DNA of 64,000 bases, taken from JAMZMI01 sp039970095. GTDB lineage: Bacteria > Bacteroidota > Bacteroidia > Cytophagales > Cyclobacteriaceae. The notes under the pieces are model-generated. The model did not search any database. It saw nothing but the letters and a program-made list of their open reading frames with translations, and was not told the DNA's origin. The stretch spans positions 29,305 through 93,304 of the forward strand of contig JBDVMP010000023.1 in the NCBI GenBank assembly GCA_039970095.1, in the 5' to 3' direction. Numbering within the stretch: the first letter of the stretch is position 1; every line of letters begins with the position of its first letter. Shown here one piece after another: positions 61,281-64,000 of the stretch. The translations under genes and the position numbers were made by a program.

Positions 61281-61976
61281 CTATAATGTACTAATGCGCT
61301 CCAAGAGAGTTTTGCGATTTGAAGCACTAATCGGGATTATTTTATCCGCGATTTGCAGATTGCCCTGATCAATGTTTTTGATTGCACTCAACCGCACAAT
61401 AAAAGAGCGGTGCACGCGGATGAAGTCGTTTGTGGGTAATTTTGCCTCCGCATCTTTTAATTTACTGTACACAACATGTACTTTCTCGGGTGTATGCACT
61501 TTGACATAATCCCCGTAAGCCTCCAGATATTGGATATTATTTAAATTTAATTTCACCAGCAGAGAATCGGATTTTACATATAAATCCTGATCATCTCCAA
61601 GTCCCGTTGGTTTCTTCAGGTTATCAACTGCCCTGTTGACAGCTTTAAGAAACCGCCCAAAATCTGAAATGGGTTTTACCAAATAGTCCGTTACATTAAA
61701 ATCAAATGCATCCAATGCGAAATCAGATTGCGAGGTGATCATGATGATCTGAGGCTGTTTTTCTAAATTTTTCAGTATGTCAATGCCAGACATATCAGGC
61801 ATCTGAACATCCAAAAACACAATATCAGGACTCAACTCAACGATGGCACTTGCTCCTTTCACCGAGTCATCAAATGTGGCGACCATGTCCAAAAAATCAA
61901 TACGGTTGACCAGAGATAACATGATTTTAAGGGCTACCAAATCATCATCAATGGCAATACATCGGTATTTACTCAT
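61281..61976 (-). CDS. LytTR-type response regulator
   Basis: 231 residues. Receiver domain (1-125) with the phosphoacceptor D56 in DIVFLDVQMPDMSG, lysine in YLVKPI and acidic DDD near the N-terminus. The LytTR DNA-binding domain (about 135-231) contains LNLNNIQYLEAYGDYVKVHT and FIRVHRSFIVRLSAI. It would bind promoter DNA when phosphorylated. No histidine kinase lies next to it; the neighbour upstream is an HPt-domain protein. Confidence 0.92.
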   Translation of the reverse strand: MSKYRCIAIDDDLVALKIMLSLVNRIDFLDMVATFDDSVKGASAIVELSPDIVFLDVQMPDMSGIDILKNLEKQPQIIMITSQSDFALDAFDFNVTDYLVKPISDFGRFLKAVNRAVDNLKKPTGLGDDQDLYVKSDSLLVKLNLNNIQYLEAYGDYVKVHTPEKVHVVYSKLKDAEAKLPTNDFIRVHRSFIVRLSAIKNIDQGNLQIADKIIPISASNRKTLLERISTL

Positions 61977-62085
61977 AAGCGATAAACCGTTTCATGAAGA
62001 ATAGTATAAACATACTAAATCCTGAAGCTAAGTTAACAAAAACATTGCTTTCGATAATTAAGTTGTTTAACTCCTACTTCCGACT

Positions 62086-63021
62086 TTAAACCACAAGTGC
62101 TTCAATGAGAACTTCCATGGCTCGACGCGATTCCTTCATATAATTTCTGAATTGGCTTTGCAACTTAGGGCCATCCATTGCCAGAGCGGACTCCTCCATT
62201 TGTTGCAGTTTATCGGCTATATCCAGCCTTTCTATGTTTTGAAAAGTTGGTTTAAGCTTATGAGCAAGTCGTGCCATAACATACCAGTCTTTGTCTTTCA
62301 ATGCCTGAGCGAATGCTTCATTTTCTGCTGGAATACATTCCAGAATAAGGTATAAAATCTCTCGCACTAATTGTGGCCCTTCTCCAGTGATACTGAATAA
62401 GTATGGAAAATACCTTTCGCTGATATTGATTTCTGAATCCCCTTTTTGTTGAAACCTCTCCTCATAATCAAATCTGAGTTTCAACGTATTAGGGCTTAAA
62501 TGAGCAATAATTTTTTCTTTTTTCAATTCTTCAATAGTACTGCTTAAAACGGAGGAGGGTAAATCCCCACAAAAATCTACACTCAATACATTACCCTGAA
62601 CAGATAGTCGGACAGTAATGGTGCATTTATTACTTTTTTCTAATATTAGAAAAAGGCTATAGAAGCAACCGTGAATGATGGCGATCCTATTTGCTGAAAT
62701 AATCATATTATCAGGCCCTGACTCAAAAAGCAATTTACTTTTACGTTGATCTGCAAATTTTTCAAAACCCAACGTAAGGGCCGATTGAATATATGCCAAT
62801 TTAAAAGGTGCATTCGTGGCAGAATTCCGAGCAAAATTCATTCCCTTATTTAGGGAAATGGTTTTTAAATAGTCCTCAATTAATTCCAAACCTGCTCTGA
62901 CTTTCGCACCTTTAAATTCAGGATTTGATGCCACTACATCTGCAAGAAAATCCATCAATAATCCATGTTTTTTCCTATTTAAGTTGCTGATGCCAATATG
63001 AATGTTTGTTTGCTTGTTCAT
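62086..63021 (-). CDS. HPt-domain protein with an N-terminal domain of unknown type
   Basis: 311 residues from the ATG at 63021; an in-frame TTG 15 bp earlier is less likely. The C-terminal ~90 residues form a histidine phosphotransfer bundle with H254 in MARLAHKLKPTF and a second helix LDIADKLQQMEE. The N-terminal ~200 residues contain mixed alpha/beta sequence (FESGPDNMIISANRIAIIHG; ITVRLSVQGNVLSVDFCGD) that resembles a decayed HATPase fold without the ATP-binding boxes. It could pass a phosphoryl group to the adjacent LytTR regulator. Gap to that gene is 109 bp. Confidence 0.6.
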   Translation of the reverse strand: MNKQTNIHIGISNLNRKKHGLLMDFLADVVASNPEFKGAKVRAGLELIEDYLKTISLNKGMNFARNSATNAPFKLAYIQSALTLGFEKFADQRKSKLLFESGPDNMIISANRIAIIHGCFYSLFLILEKSNKCTITVRLSVQGNVLSVDFCGDLPSSVLSSTIEELKKEKIIAHLSPNTLKLRFDYEERFQQKGDSEINISERYFPYLFSITGEGPQLVREILYLILECIPAENEAFAQALKDKDWYVMARLAHKLKPTFQNIERLDIADKLQQMEESALAMDGPKLQSQFRNYMKESRRAMEVLIEALVV

Positions 63022-63032
63022 GATTTCCCGGA

Positions 63033-64000
63033 TCAACGATTCACAACAACAAACCCAGCAATCGGCTTACTACCATCCCCCAGATCAATCAAATAATAGT
63101 ACGTTCCTGATGGCACCTCATTGGCTCCAGGTATCAGACCAAAGCTTGACTCACTTCTCCAGACATTTCCCTGATTGTCATAGCCCTTCACTTCAAAAAT
63201 TCTGTTACCCCAACGGTTGAATATTTGAACCGTATTGTTCGGATAATTTTCAATATCCCGGATATAGAAGAAGTCATTTGTACCATCTCCATCCGGAGTA
63301 AATCCTTTTCTTGGTTGTACTTTCAGACAAACATCTTCATCCTGGAAGTTCGGTATTCCGTCATCATCACAATCGTCATTATAAGGATCTCCGTCTTTAT
63401 TTGTGTCCTCCTGCTTGTCATCAAGTCCATCTCCGTCCGAATCACACGGATCACTATCGAGGTAATTTGGCGTGCCATCATTGTCACAATCGTCGTTGTA
63501 AGGATTTCCATCACCGTTCGTGTCTTCAAGATCGTCACTCAAACCATCTCCATCTGAATCACATGGATCAGTATCAAGGAAATTTGGCGTGCCATCATTG
63601 TCACAATCATCGTTGGTAGGGTCTCCGTCCTCATCCAGGTCTTCGTCTGTATCCGAAATACCATCGCCATCAGTATCACAACTGTCTGAGTCCTGGAAGT
63701 TTGGCGTGCCGTCATTGTCACAATCGTCGTTGTAAGGGTTTCCATCACCGTTCGTGTCTTCAAGATCGTCACTCAAACCATCTCCGTCCGAATCACATGG
63801 ATCACTATCAAGGAAATTTGGTGTGCCATCATTGTCACAATCATCGTTGGTAGGGTCTCCATCCTCATTCAGGTCTTCGTCTGTATCCAAGATACCATCG
63901 CCATCAGTATCACAACTGTCTGAGTCCTGGAAGTTTGGCGTGCCGTCATTGTCACAATCGTCGTTGTAAGGGTTTCCATCACCGTTCGTGTCTTCAAGAT
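63033..64000 (-). CDS. C-terminal end of a T9SS-secreted TSP3-repeat surface protein (partial)
   Basis: Only the C-terminal ~322 residues are in the window; the frame continues beyond the right edge. Residues made of Asp-rich units such as DSDGDGLSDDLEDTNGDGNP are thrombospondin type 3 repeats that bind calcium. They end in a CHU_C/gliding-motility-associated T9SS type B domain (KGFTPDGDGTNDFFYIRDIE; VQIFNRWGNRIFEV; SGTYYYLIDLGDG). Such proteins are large adhesins or surface-layer-like proteins. The HPt gene follows with an 11-bp gap. Confidence 0.85.
   Translation of the reverse strand, partial: LEDTNGDGNPYNDDCDNDGTPNFQDSDSCDTDGDGILDTDEDLNEDGDPTNDDCDNDGTPNFLDSDPCDSDGDGLSDDLEDTNGDGNPYNDDCDNDGTPNFQDSDSCDTDGDGISDTDEDLDEDGDPTNDDCDNDGTPNFLDTDPCDSDGDGLSDDLEDTNGDGNPYNDDCDNDGTPNYLDSDPCDSDGDGLDDKQEDTNKDGDPYNDDCDDDGIPNFQDEDVCLKVQPRKGFTPDGDGTNDFFYIRDIENYPNNTVQIFNRWGNRIFEVKGYDNQGNVWRSESSFGLIPGANEVPSGTYYYLIDLGDGSKPIAGFVVVNR
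63487..64000 (-). repeat. Tandem 234-bp repeats encoding TSP3 units
   Basis: The same sequence recurs at 63487, 63721 and 63955, a period of 234 bp or 78 residues, so two full copies and part of a third are visible. Each unit is two slightly different ~39-residue calcium-binding segments. Copies differ by only a few bases. The array runs off the right edge. Confidence 0.88.

Noticed and set aside
63487..64000. Regular repeats that could be mistaken for a CRISPR array
   Set aside because: The period is 234 bp, the repeats are in frame and encode calcium-binding TSP3 units, and there are no unique spacers or cas genes.

Overview
The window comes from the chromosome of a Bacteroidota bacterium, most likely a marine or soil gliding Cytophagales/Cyclobacteriaceae-type organism. 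The evidence is a SusC/SusD pair, proteins with type IX secretion (T9SS) C-terminal sorting domains of both type A and type B, a DUF4835/PorD-type T9SS gene, the Bacteroidota-type RNA polymerase omega, and an OstA-like/BamD envelope set. The taxon is inferred from gene content only.

Layout. 1-1.6 kb: the end of a TPR-like protein gene and pdhB, each followed by an intrinsic terminator. 1.8-17.1 kb: one minus-strand polysaccharide utilisation locus (PUL) running regulator, SusC, SusD, PKD/CBM surface lipoprotein, GH16, GH30 lipoprotein, GH5-CBM6-CBM6-T9SS and GH30-Ig-T9SS. GH16 with two GH30s and a GH5 points to a beta-1,3/1,6-glucan such as laminarin or fungal beta-glucan. 17.1-20.7 kb: a scrap-rich island between the PUL regulator and ffh, bounded by a ~155-bp direct repeat of the ffh 3' end and flank. 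It holds a REP-associated tyrosine transposase (RAYT), its REP hairpins, a second RAYT fragment, a polymorphic-toxin HINT remnant with a frameshifted membrane partner, two paralogous small proteins and several other short repeats.

20.7-30.4 kb: ffh, a small secreted protein, then a minus-strand transport operon (OPT transporter, NSS symporter, a previously easy-to-miss 37-residue small subunit, NTP pyrophosphohydrolase), a Prc-type protease and a ROK sugar kinase. 30.5-38.9 kb: housekeeping genes (GGCT-like, thioredoxin, inorganic pyrophosphatase, ppk1, mdh, tilS) with small unknowns. 39-47.8 kb: a plus-strand envelope and core block (OstA-like, bamD, rpoZ, coaBC, porD-like, unknown, recN, fabI, ispE). 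47.9-53.2 kb: small membrane and VOC proteins, an outer-membrane barrel, a uracil-DNA-glycosylase-like protein, a TfoX-N protein and a DEAD-box helicase.

53.4-59.4 kb: a minus-strand sulfur-redox island, with a Tat-exported molybdopterin oxidoreductase, a four-cluster ferredoxin, an NrfD-type anchor, a YeeE/YedE (TsuA-like) permease split into two proteins, and two rhodanese-fold proteins that both lack the catalytic cysteine. 59.5-64 kb: a hemolysin III-type membrane protein, a pirin, a LytTR response regulator, an HPt-domain protein, and the C-terminal end of a large thrombospondin-type-3-repeat surface protein with a CHU_C/T9SS type B domain that runs off the right edge.

The most unusual part is the 17.1-20.7 kb island. 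It appears to be a REP/RAYT system whose hairpins show compensatory stem changes, sitting in the debris of a toxin-immunity locus, with the promoter region of the PUL regulator made of duplicated ffh flanking DNA. No tRNA, rRNA or CRISPR array was recognised.
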